Positions 9,201 to 17,592 of a stretch of 64,000 nucleotides of DNA are shown here, piece by piece; the stretch's first letter is position 1, and every line of letters starts with the position of its first letter. Below the pieces are notes generated by a model that made no database searches, was not told the DNA's origin, and saw nothing but the letters and a program-made list of their open reading frames with translations. The DNA is from Oscheius tipulae (lineage: Eukaryota; Nematoda; Chromadorea; Rhabditida; Rhabditidae): assembly GCA_037178975.1 (NCBI GenBank), contig JASJZH010000004.1, forward strand, positions 7,192,001 through 7,256,000. Direction: 5' to 3'. A program made the position numbers and the translations under genes.

Positions 9201-11251
9201 CGTTTTTCCAGCACCACTGGCTCCCATCAAGGCCATTAGCTCACCGGGACGGGCAATTCCGTTAACACCGTGGAGCAGTTCGCGATCGGACTTTTGGACT
9301 GTTACTCTGAAACAAGTTTGGATTTGGCCCTTCGTGAAGAATACGATACTTTAATGATAGACGGACTAAGTTTGCTATTCCAAAACAGCCGAAATCCTAC
9401 CTTTACAATATGCAAAAGACGTTCGTGTGCGACACATGTCAACTCTAATCTGGGATAACACTTGACAGTTTCTGTAGCCTTTTTTGTAAAGTGTTATCTC
9501 AGATTAGAGTTGACAAGACGAGTTAGAAGAGTCAAACAGTTCAAGTTACAAAACAGATACTGACAGTGTGAATCGCTCTTGATCCTTTGTATTTAGGTAC
9601 AGTTATTGTTCGAAGTAACAGAGTTCTATTACAAAATCCCGTAATTAGTATCCCAGTTTGTTTTCAGTAGTTACATGGTTTCTGTGATTTGGTAGTGTCG
9701 TCCGGGCAAAAAAAACTGGGATTGTGTTCAGTTATTGGGCAGACGGCCATCTTTAACAAAAAATATCATACCTCACATCCCTCCAGGAAAGAGTAATTGG
9801 CTCGACTCTTTCCAGAGCCGATTCCGTCACCGAGTAAGCTGCTCCATAGTCTGAGGGCTCTGCTGACAGTAAACTGCAAGCCTCGTCCATGCCTAACTAC
9901 TGAAAATGCGCTCGTACAGTGAAGCAATGGGCAAAGAGGTTTGAGGCTCCACAGATAACCAGTAAGAATCGATAGGGGAGAAAAACAGGAACGGGTGTCA
10001 AAAAGTTGAATAGTGGTGGTTCCTTCTCTGTCTTATCTGGTTAGTCGAACCAGCACTGTTGGTCTCCTTATCTAATCTAAAACTGTCCTAATACGGGGAA
10101 GAAGAGGCTACCTCGAGGAAATAAGAGATTGTTCGAAAACGTTTGAATATTCCAGGTATCTACGACATGATAGCCATATCGATCTGTTCGATTCTGACAG
10201 GATATCTGTACTTCGTGGGAGCAACTTTCTGTATTTATCCGGATCTGATCTACGTCTCTGGGAGTGTCGGTGAAAGTGAGAGGATAATATGAAGTAGCTC
10301 AACGCAAAATTTTTTTAGCAACATGGACAGGAGCTTGTCTCTTCTCAATGGTCTTGGTCCTCAACCGGGTCACGGATCTTTGGAGTGGCAGCTGGGCAGA
10401 GAAGATCTTCGGCGGATGGCGAATGAGCATATGGGTGATGATTCCAATCTTCTACTCTTCCTACTTCTTCCTGTATGCCAAGCCTATACTTTTTAACTCT
10501 GATCAGTTGTCCTGGTTCTTCTCCCCGATGATTACAAAGACGGAAGAGGAGTCTGAACACGTAAGTTTTGTCCTGTCTGTTTCAGCCGTACTGGCTCGTC
10601 GTGCGCAGTTGCTTTTGGCATGCCGCACCACATACTTGTTGGTTTAATTACCCAAGTTTGAGGTATGAATACGTTCTGACCCTACAGATCTTGTAGAGGA
10701 TAGATCTAATTTTGAAAAGCCTTCCGCTTTGAAAGGCAGCAATAACTGATAGAATCCTGTCTGATAACTATTTCTAGTTCTACAACTTCCCACATACTGT
10801 CAACAACATCCTGGTTGTTCTTGCTACTTGCTTCCTGTACATCATTCTTTGGATCACTCTCTGGTTCAAGTACAGCAAACAGTCTTCTGTCTCCAGCTTC
10901 CAGCGATCGGTTCATCCTTAAACCATCAAAAGATAGTCAGCATTTAGATCATTCTCCAAAGCAGCGTCATCTGCTTCGCTAATCTGGTAGCCTCGCTCGT
11001 TTACGTCTACATGAACTTCTTCTACATTCCCAGATGGCTCATACTGAGTGGACATGCTGCTTGGGCTCTAGGACATGGTAGAAATGTCATTCTTGGTGAC
11101 AACAAGAGCTTTAGGTATTCCTGCTATGGTCTACTTAACTCTTAACAAGACAATCAGAGTCAGAATAGTCCTGATAGTGAAGAGGATTGGGAAACAGAAC
11201 GAGGTATCAACTGTTCCCAGTGTTACTGGAAGGTCTTATCATCGGAACTGA
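6300..11251 (+). CDS. Srt-class 7TM chemoreceptor with nested genes in its introns
   Basis: Chemoreceptor of the Srt family. Exons: about 6300-6402, 6442-6599, 10156-10275, 10319-10560, 10778-10909, 10948-11077 and 11114-11251. The N-terminal part has the family's Y-N-C-S before TM1, then [13 protein letters not shown], then MLMFALG, which joins in phase to [15 protein letters not shown] across a 3,556-bp intron. Later landmarks are VLNRVTDLW after TM3, NFPHTVNNI, a QSSVICFA helix, and [16 protein letters not shown] near the C-terminus, all in the order Srt proteins show. The giant intron holds an opposite-strand ABCG gene and two SL1 RNA genes; intron 10561-10777 holds a third SL1 gene. The start codon is not resolved because the first exon's frame is closed just upstream of 6300. 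The protein joined across the long intron is so typical of the family that I regard it as one gene and not two fragments. Confidence 0.8.
6620..6717 (-). ncRNA. sls-1: SL1 spliced-leader RNA
   Basis: Donor RNA for trans-splicing of a 22-nt leader onto nematode mRNAs. The exon (6717 down to 6696) is canonical SL1: it begins GGTTTAATTACCC and ends TTTGAG, then a GT donor. The intron-like half contains a perfect CTGTAG-AA-CTACAG hairpin, an Sm-binding AATTTTGG (6644-6651) and a 3' stem GCCTTCC/GGAAGGC with a 5-nt loop (6622-6640). All landmarks occur in the order known for SL1 RNA. A promoter element starts exactly 56 bp upstream of the first base. It lies only about 20 bp inside the long Srt intron, on the opposite strand to Srt. 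Confidence 0.93.
6753..6773 (-). promoter_or_regulatory. PSE-like promoter element of the minus-strand SL1 gene
   Basis: The block starting GCCTTACTCTCTTAC begins at -56 relative to the leader's first base. The same position in the two other intact SL1 copies carries GCCGTTCTCTCTG and GCCGTACTGGCTC. A second shared block, CTGATATC, ends about 24 bp before the leader in this copy and in the divergent partner. Fixed spacing and lack of a TATA box fit a proximal sequence element of an RNA polymerase II snRNA-type promoter. This is inference from three aligned copies. Confidence 0.7.
7033..7053 (+). promoter_or_regulatory. PSE-like promoter element of the first plus-strand SL1 gene
   Basis: GCCGTTCTCTCTGAACGGTC begins at -56 from the leader and is followed by a CTGATATC block shared with the divergent partner gene. 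The two SL1 genes fire outward from a 371-bp intergenic stretch (6718-7088) carrying one such element at each end. Confidence 0.7.
7089..7187 (+). ncRNA. sls-1: SL1 spliced-leader RNA
   Basis: Second SL1 RNA gene, divergent from the first. The 22-nt leader (7089-7110) is canonical, followed by a GT donor. Downstream are a small CTCT/AGAG hairpin, GAAATTTTGGAACC with the Sm site at 7153-7160 exactly as in C. elegans SL1 RNA (from memory), and a 3' stem-loop, GCCTT..CC paired to GG.AAGGC with one bulge. The sequence outside the leader differs from the other copies while the paired elements are kept, which argues for function. Located in the long Srt intron, same strand as Srt. Confidence 0.93.
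7332..9890 (-). CDS. ABCG (White-type) half ABC transporter
   Basis: ATP-driven membrane exporter of the ABCG family, likely for lipids or xenobiotics, acting as a dimer. Nine exons give 611 residues: 9772-9890, 9030-9306, 8867-8993, 8615-8830, 8391-8583, 8146-8353, 7947-8107, 7587-7904, 7332-7548. The order is the reversed ABCG one: ATPase first, with Walker [10 protein letters not shown], signature ISGGEARRL, Walker [15 protein letters not shown] and H-loop CTIHQPAS; then six membrane helices, with REYHDGIY and a typical EALTINQW segment. Introns are 31-42 nt except the first (465 nt), which carries a 27-bp hairpin. The exon 7/8 intron is 42 nt, a multiple of three without a stop, so it can be missed in annotation. 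The whole gene is nested, antisense, in an intron of the Srt receptor gene. No catalytic residue is missing. Confidence 0.93.
9437..9515. repeat. Near-perfect 27-bp hairpin in the first ABCG intron
   Basis: Two 27-base arms (9437-9463 and 9489-9515) are reverse complements except for one position that would still form a G-U pair, separated by a 25-base loop. The size fits a miRNA precursor or a short foldback element. It lies in the ABCG intron on one strand and in the Srt intron on the other, so either transcript could carry it. The near-perfect pairing is more typical of a young or siRNA-like hairpin than of an old conserved miRNA. No repeat copy was noticed elsewhere in the window. Confidence 0.6.
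10585..10605 (+). promoter_or_regulatory. PSE-like promoter element of the second plus-strand SL1 gene
   Basis: GCCGTACTGGCTCGTC begins at -56 from the leader, the same distance as in the other two intact copies. It lacks the CTGATATC block those two share. A TTTCAG just before it could be mistaken for a splice acceptor, but splicing there does not continue the Srt reading frame. Confidence 0.65.
10641..10738 (+). ncRNA. sls-1: SL1 spliced-leader RNA
   Basis: Third SL1 RNA gene, in the Srt intron 10561-10777 and on the same strand. The 22-nt leader (10641-10662) is canonical with a GT donor. A CTACA/TGTAG hairpin follows, then an Sm-like AATTTTGA (10708-10715; last base differs from the usual GG) and a weaker 3' stem GCCTT/AAGGC. 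The Sm change and weaker stem make this copy the least certain to be active, but promoter element and spacing are intact. Confidence 0.88.
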
Positions 11252-11362
11252 GTAAGACACAATTTTTTTTGTCTTTTTGAACCCATTTCCCGCTACTACT
11301 CATTACCCGAGCGTCAGCAGCCGCCGTTGAAATTGACTTTACTTCCAGCTGAATCTGTCCAA

Positions 11363-12623
11363 ATGGATTCTTGGTACCTGTTTTTTGGTTTGTTCTATGC
11401 TATTGTAGCTATTGTTGGTATCACTGGCAACCTCACAATGATACTAGCCTTTATATTTGAACCGTAAGCTTTCTTAAAGTGGGGTTAGAACCAGGTTTCA
11501 GTAAACTCCGCTGTCTGCCATTACTTGATCTGTTTCCTGTGCATAGCCGATTTTCTTCATTCTTTTAGTCAAATCCCTAATACCATAACACTGTTCCAAC
11601 AACAACCAATGGACCAATCTACTTGTTTCTATATTGAGTTCTTTCCCCTCGTTGGGGCTCTTTTTGGCGGGCCAATCTGCTTCGTTCTCGGCATCGACAG
11701 ATTCACAGCTGTCACGTTTCCCCACTTGTAAGTACACATTCTAGTTTACTGCTAAATAAGGCTCAGTTACCGCTGGTTTCAACAACACACTTTCAAAGCT
11801 TTATTGTTACACTCAATTATCCCAATTGGGTTCACTTCCTGGATACTTATCACAGCTGTTAATACAAGTGTGGAAACGTGAGATTCTCTTTAGAAAATAA
11901 ACAAAAGATTTCCAGAAAGATAACAGTCTGTTCGCCTCCATCTTCTATTTCCGCTCAAGCTTTTCTGCTCTTCAGCGCAGCTTCTGTCATCCTAAACATT
12001 TTGATGCTCTTGGTATATTTTGGAGTTTGGATAATCTTAAAGTATCGTACCACTGGTAAACTTAATAGCAATAGCAAACTTCTAGCATTCAGGAAACTTG
12101 TTCAAACGCATTTTTCAGTCCATTCTAATCACTGTAACCTTTATTGCATTCGGATGGCTTGCAACTGTGGCCATTGGTACCTATTCCATTTCGATCAAAG
12201 ACGACTACACGAGGGGGATTGTTCAGGTTTGTAGTTAGTACTAATTGGGGTCGGAGGTGTTTGGCATCGAAATATTTTGTTTCAAATGCTAACAATAAGA
12301 TCAGAACTTGTATCGTCTGTCAAATATTGCAAAAAAAAAGCAACAGGATTAGATGATATCGGCATTGTCTGTTGATAGTTTTTGATTTCAAATCCTTTCA
12401 CCCGATGAGCCTTTTTTCAGCAGCTAGCCGGTGTTTTTGTCAATTTATCTCTCTGTACCAATGTGTTTGTCTACTACTTTCGAAAGTAAGTTTCCCTCAT
12501 TTTTACGAGAAGATCCCTTCTTGTAGCTCTGAATATCGCGATGCCATTCGACGAGTCTTATGTCTCACGTCAACAGAAGGATCTCCACTTGTCTCCAACG
12601 GTGCTGTTACAGTCAAAGTGTAG
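11363..12623 (+). CDS. Srsx-class 7TM chemoreceptor with a frame break after TM1
   Basis: Rhodopsin-like nematode chemoreceptor. Exons 11363-11463, 11502-11727, 11767-11877, 11916-12055, 12093-12226, 12421-12485 and 12527-12623. Srsx marks: GNLTMILAF in TM1, LICFLCIADFLHS in TM2, GIDRFTAVTFPHLYR after TM3 (the D-R-x motif), GNLFKRIFQSILITV into TM6, FVYYFRNSEYRDAIRR at the C-terminus. From exon 2 on, every junction keeps phase and the gene looks intact. Exon 1, however, ends in phase 2 at the only GT donor (11464), while exon 2 needs phase 1. So either there is a 1-nt indel (recent pseudogene or sequence error), or the first exon uses an unusual splice site I did not recognise. It converges on the small membrane-protein gene to the right with 41 bp between stop codons. 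Confidence 0.75.
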
Positions 12624-12664
12624 TCATCTTTATTTTGTATATACATAAAGACATGTTTCTCGTT

Positions 12665-12885
12665 TCACTGGGTCGTAAGCTTGATGTGGGCGAGCGTCTT
12701 GAACTGAAAATTTGCTTCGTCATGAAGAAGAAAGTGCTTACCAGATTCTCGGCAAAGTTCGGTGCCTCTTCGTCTTCCTCGAACTCTTCCTCCGCTGGTT
12801 CAATAAACACTGGTTGCATTCTTTGCCTTCTCTTTTTAGAAATGTACAGCGCCATTAGGCAGTAAATGACAATCACGACCAACAT
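12665..12885 (-). CDS. Small single-TM protein with acidic tail
   Basis: Sixty residues from two exons, 12742-12885 and 12665-12703, joined across a 38-nt intron. The N-terminus MLVVIVIYCLMALYIS is a hydrophobic helix followed by KKRRQR (inside-positive) and a run of Glu/Asp (EEEFEEDEE), then NLFKTLAHIK. TTTCAG lies seven bases before the ATG, suitable as a trans-splice or cis-splice acceptor, so an upstream exon cannot be excluded. AATAAA on this strand follows the stop by about 30 bp. I do not recognise the family; location would be a membrane with a cytosolic acidic tail. Confidence 0.55.
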
Positions 12886-13401
12886 CTGTCAACTGAAATC
12901 AAAAGATTTTCTGACCACAAGCTGGAAAACAGACGAAACAGCTGCTTTGCGACCAAACTTGGCTTGAAAAGTCACATGCTTGAACAGTAAGCAGGGCCGA
13001 ATTAGACTTAAGACCTCCACCGGCGTAGAAGTTCCTTCACTTCTTTCATCTCGCGCTTTTTTAAAATTAAGATTGGCGGGAGAGATAGCAAAAAAAAAAG
13101 GCAAGCTGTCAAGCAAGTTGTAACTACAAATATGAAGATTGTATGTGGGAAGCACAAAGAGATTAATCTTCATGCATGTTGCTACAAATAGGGTCAAGGC
13201 AGGTGGATCTCATTTCCGTACTATGAAATTGTTTGTCTAGGAGATATTTCTACAAACACATCTGATTGTTCAGGCAGAAAAAATAGGTTCACCTGTCGCC
13301 AAGAAGGGAGGATTTGCTAATGTGGGGTGCAACATATTGGAAGACATTTACACACAGGAGAGTGACATGGAAAACAGCTCAGAATTTATACATGACCGTT
13401 T

Positions 13402-13658
13402 TCAACTTTTCAAAAATCTTCGGGTATAGTTCTCGAGGAAGTCCAGTTTGCGGGAGAGGGCTTTCTTCTCGACGGATTCCTTGCAGCCTTGGCCGAAGGC
13501 AATCTCGCCACCCGGGCAGACGACGAACGTGTTCCACTGCAGCCTCTTATTTAACCTGGAAACCTTGTCTTTCTTCACTGTCTCTCCCATACATACCTGT
13601 AGTCAGCCGCTACGATTCCTAGAGACAGCAGCAAGACGAGAAGAAAGCTTCTGTTCAT
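13402..13658 (-). CDS. Small secreted protein with three cysteines
   Basis: Seventy-one residues from exons 13597-13658 and 13402-13555, split by a 41-nt intron. MNRSFLLVLLLSLGIVAA is a clear signal peptide; the mature part contains VCPGGEIAFGQGC, two Cys ten residues apart around a Gly-rich turn, then a charged helix ending LENYTRRFLKS. TTTCAG sits two bases before the ATG, typical of an SL trans-splice acceptor. I do not recognise a named family. The mature part is too short for an enzyme; peptide, matrix or effector roles are open. Confidence 0.65.
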
Positions 13659-16600
13659 ACCTGAAACACACATGTTCTGAAGATCCCACACAAAGTATAA
13701 TCCGAAGCCTATATAGGACGGGGAAAAAGTAGGTTGAATAGTTGATACTTGGTAAGACTGACGCTCATTTTGTCGGGGACTCTCTATGAACTTTGACTGA
13801 ACAGCTTGGATTCTGATGATTAAGTGTACGGAAAAGGGGAATCCCCATCAGTAATCAGCCAAAACGGACATGGAAGAAGACAATTTGGAACTGGAATGAC
13901 GTTCAGAAAGGCCTTAGCGGTAATAATAGCATAACGAGGTTTACTGAACAGAGGCTTCCCTCTTTCCCCGTTTGGTTCCTAATCGAATCGGTTTTAGAGG
14001 AGAAATTCGAGAGAAAACAACAAAATTTGGTAATTCCGAATAGAACGACCTTGACTGAAAAGACGTCTTGTCGTCACAGGAAATGTGGACGTCAACACTT
14101 CCCCCTCCTTCCAAAAACTCCTTGAATGGGGCTCCCCTCCCTTGAAAAGGATTGAATTTCACCACGTTAAAAATTACCTCGCTTTTTTCTCTAGCCTGAG
14201 GAGGGCCAGACGACCCTTCATGACGGAACTGCCCTCCTCGAGACGTTCTAAAATAGACCTGACACTTGTTTGACCGCCCGGAAAAGCTCGGCGACCACTT
14301 GTAGTTTGCCAATGCGCGAGAAAAGTACTCATAAGATCAACCAGCGGCTGCAAAAAGAACACGGGGATCCGTGGAGTCTCTCGAGAGAACAAGAACGCCA
14401 GGACGATCTGTGCTGCTCATTATGTGATTTCTGACCGGAACAGGTAGTCCCCAAGTCATTCCGCTAGAATTTTAAAGGAAATAGGAAGTTGCAACATTGT
14501 ATGATCCGCATAAGGAAATTTACAGTCGCGCCTGCCGAGCTCTGACTCTGACAAAGTAAGCCAAAAAGTCACAATAAGATTCGTTTTCACACTCGCAAAT
14601 TCAAAGCTTGCACAAAAAACTGTTAGAGTAGACAACTTGGTCAATTGTGTGCTCTGTTGAGCTTTGTGGTCTCCGTCCTACTAACTGCCCATCAACTTCT
14701 AGTTTATACCAGAGAACAAGGAACTATCTGGTTAATTTAGTGGTAGGTACAAACATGTAACTAACTCCCAAGAAGAACCTCTTCCTGTAACCGAAAAGTT
14801 TAATGGGTCTGTAGTTCAGACTCTGTACATCTACAAAGTTGAGCCTTGATCTTTTCGAACTTACTAGTGGTTCAAGCTGTTCCCTGGAAAACTTGTTCTT
14901 TCCGACACTTTCTCATGGTAAGAATCTTTGCACATGTTGCAGATGATTGTTTACCTGCAGGGTTACTGTATGCTGTAGGAATCGTTTTGACATACTAGGA
15001 TAGAACAACACAAAATCAAAAGCTGTAAGAGTCTTGGAGAGATTGGCGGGCTATTGCACCCATCCCACTCAAAGTAAACTATAAAGGGCAACCATAGTAG
15101 GTCGGAGATTGAAATTTCCAATTAAGAGGGTCTGATGCACACTTTTGCAAAGTTTTGAAAAAATAAGAGCAACTCAGCTACTCATTCGACAGAAACTGCT
15201 GATTATAGAAAGTTTTTCTTGGCCAGAGACGGTCCTTCTCGGTAAACAAAACCACTCGTAAATCAGGAAGTTGACTGATTGAAAACACACGGGACTACAA
15301 GTCGTACCAGTCCTATGTAGGTATTCAGAGAAAGAAAGGAGCATAAACAAAAGCTAAGGATCTTCGTTGGACTGCCGGAATGTGCGTAAGGTTTTCGCAA
15401 CCTGAAAAGGGTTCGAAATGAGACGCCTACGAGTATGACATTAGTCTTTCACCTGGTCTTCGCGAAAAGAACAACGTGAAAATTCAAGGAAAAAGTATGA
15501 ACCCCCGCGAGAAATGTTCATCAAAGATCTTTCGGGAGGTTAAACATAGTTACTCGTTACTTGACTCTTGGTTCAGATGCTAATCGTTGGAGAGGATGGG
15601 AAAACAGTATCGCTGGCAAAGTTCTGGCGTTTTTGAAAGGCACGTGGAAAGACGAAGACGAACTCGTGGGTATGTTATAGCTGTATTTTGGAGGAGACTT
15701 TGATCTTGGAGGTATTTCAAAGCGCACTGGTAGACAAAAGGATGAGTCCGATCAGAAGGACAAAGTCATTTTAATTTCCGAAAACCATGTTTTTGTGTCT
15801 GTACTTGTAGCCCGATCTCTTCCTCCACGTAAAGCTCAATGACCGTCCGTCAACCTGGAAAGGAAACCCCTCTCACGCTATTTGTAGAGTGATTGTGATC
15901 GTTTCCTCTAATAGACATTTTTGATCCCTGAGTGGGTTGATCATTTGATCGTTTTAAAATTGGAATGTCTATAGAACCCTTAAGTTTTGCAGGCATTTTC
16001 TGAAGTGAATGGATCTGATTTGAGTAAAGGACTTGTTATGTGGATGCACTGTTCTTACATTTGCAATCTACATCAAGTGATGTTGCACCCTTCTGCTTCT
16101 GACGTTGCTCTGTGTTGTTACGAGTGGATCAGAATTCTCCATGGAAAAGTCCAAACTGTTCCCCAGTATGTAAAGAAGCGCTTAAGTCTTGTAAACTGTG
16201 GCCGCGACAACTCCTTGACACCTCAAAGATCCACTGGGCAGAGCAGTGTTTTTCCTGGTCAAACAATTCGCACGTCGGCTACTTGTGCTATTCCGGGCGG
16301 CATCTCTTGAACCCTCGCACAATAGGTGGCAAGAATCGAAGAGCACGTGAAAACAAGAGTTTTTGATTTGTGCTAAGGGGTAGCCTCTTTGCAAGAAGTT
16401 GGCTCCGATTCGGTCTCAGACTGGGTCTCAGAAATGAATCAGAGTTAGCCACGTTATTTGAAAAATGAAAAAAGTTCTTGTGATAGAAGCTCTCGTTGGT
16501 GATTGGGAAGAGGTAACTCATGCATACGTGTACTGGTTGTTTGCCTTCCAGTGACCGGAAGTTGTCCTTTCAAGATGAGTCACTATCTATGCTTCCCATT

Positions 16601-16789
16601 CAGATCCAAACAAATTTATTATGAAGATAGGCAACGGCAAATGAAGCGTGTCTAATGAGACGACTCATAACATGTGCAAAAGTCATTTGGTCGCAAACAA
16701 GAAGAGACGTTCTCATAACGTGAGCGTGAGCTATCAGGGAAAAAGTGATTCCGATGATCGTGACTAGACCTGGGTATTGGCAGTCTTGT
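13659..16789. other. Gene-poor stretch, no supported gene
   Basis: Several frames of 60-120 codons exist but none has a domain, a consistent exon chain or a poly(A) signal in the right place. Two areas deserve a note. The minus strand at 14174-14392 has a frame ending LLRLEKKAR preceded by a pyrimidine-rich acceptor. The plus strand at 16080-16370 has competing frames, one hydrophobic (TLLLLTLLCVVTS) and one Cys-rich (NCSPVCKEALKSCKLWP), that could belong to a small secreted protein with an intron I could not place. I leave both uncalled. Confidence 0.4.
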
Positions 16790-16809
16790 GCTTCCGTGGC
16801 GCAATAGGC

Positions 16810-16845
<36 letters not shown>

Positions 16846-16862
16846 GAGCCCACCCGGGAGCG
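16790..16862 (+). tRNA. tRNA-Asn (anticodon GTT)
   Basis: Complete cloverleaf: acceptor GCTTCCG/CGGGAGC with one G-U, D stem GCGC/GCGC, anticodon stem TTCGG/CCGAA with loop CTGTTAA, and T stem GGTGG/CCACC with loop TTCGAGC. Discriminator base is G. A run of T at 16865 is a good RNA polymerase III terminator. No intron. Confidence 0.97.
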
Positions 16863-17517
16863 AGATTTTTTTTTCAGTTTTTTCTTTGTACTTCTCTCGA
16901 AATTACACGCCTTTTTTAAATTCCAAACCAATAAATCTCTTCACATAGAGACTAGATTAAAAGTTTTTAATGTTTATGATGCTTCTTAGTGGCAGTTTGC
17001 CTCTCTAGCTGTCCTAAAAACTGCTGTCCTGGGAATAAACAGGCTTCTTTCCAAATGACTCAGTTTCCGCAGTTGGTTTGTACTGCAGAGAGTTCTTCAT
17101 GTGAACCGGAACAAAGATCTCCTAGTCTTCATAGTTGGGTGTGTTTGACCTGGAGTTAAAGACCAAATTCAGATTGCCTTCTGACAAAGAACAGTTGCCA
17201 GGTGACGACTTTTAGTCTGGAAACTGTTTGACTCTCTGAATTTTCCAAGATAAAAACTCACATGGCAAATAGACCGCTAATGATACGACGCTTTTTACAT
17301 ATTTGCCCGTGACCAAGGAAGTAATTCTTTTGACCAGGCTGTGAATACAGTAAGGCAACTTTTTCTGATCTTTTGTGAGCGGAGAGGGTGTTTCGAAGCG
17401 AGAGTTCCCCTCTCTCGCACAAGTCTGTTTGAACAAGTCTGGGTGTACAAAGTACTGATGTTTGAAGCGGCCTGAACAAGGTTGCACTTGCCGATCACTA
17501 AACAGACTCCGGAGGGG

Positions 17518-17525
17518 TATAAGTA
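17518..17525 (+). promoter_or_regulatory. TATA box of the secreted Val/Thr-rich protein gene
   Basis: TATAAGTA lies 75 bp before the start codon of the gene that follows, in a GC-richer context (ggaggggtataag). Spacing suits a short 5' leader. CACCAG just before the ATG could also accept a spliced leader. Confidence 0.5.
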
Positions 17526-17592
17526 GAGCAATAGGGACCAGGTACAGGCCAGGTCACCCATCTCTCTCATACCTCTGTCTCTCACCAGTAAA

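Noticed and set aside
10586-10640. An exon of the Srt gene reading [11 protein letters not shown]
   Set aside because: It covers the SL1 promoter element, its upstream intron would be only 25 nt, and family order joins the flanking exons directly.
16080-16370. Cys-rich frame (NCSPVCKEALKSCKLWP) with a hydrophobic frame just before it
   Set aside because: Could not place an intron joining signal peptide and Cys-rich part; no family fits well, so it is not called.
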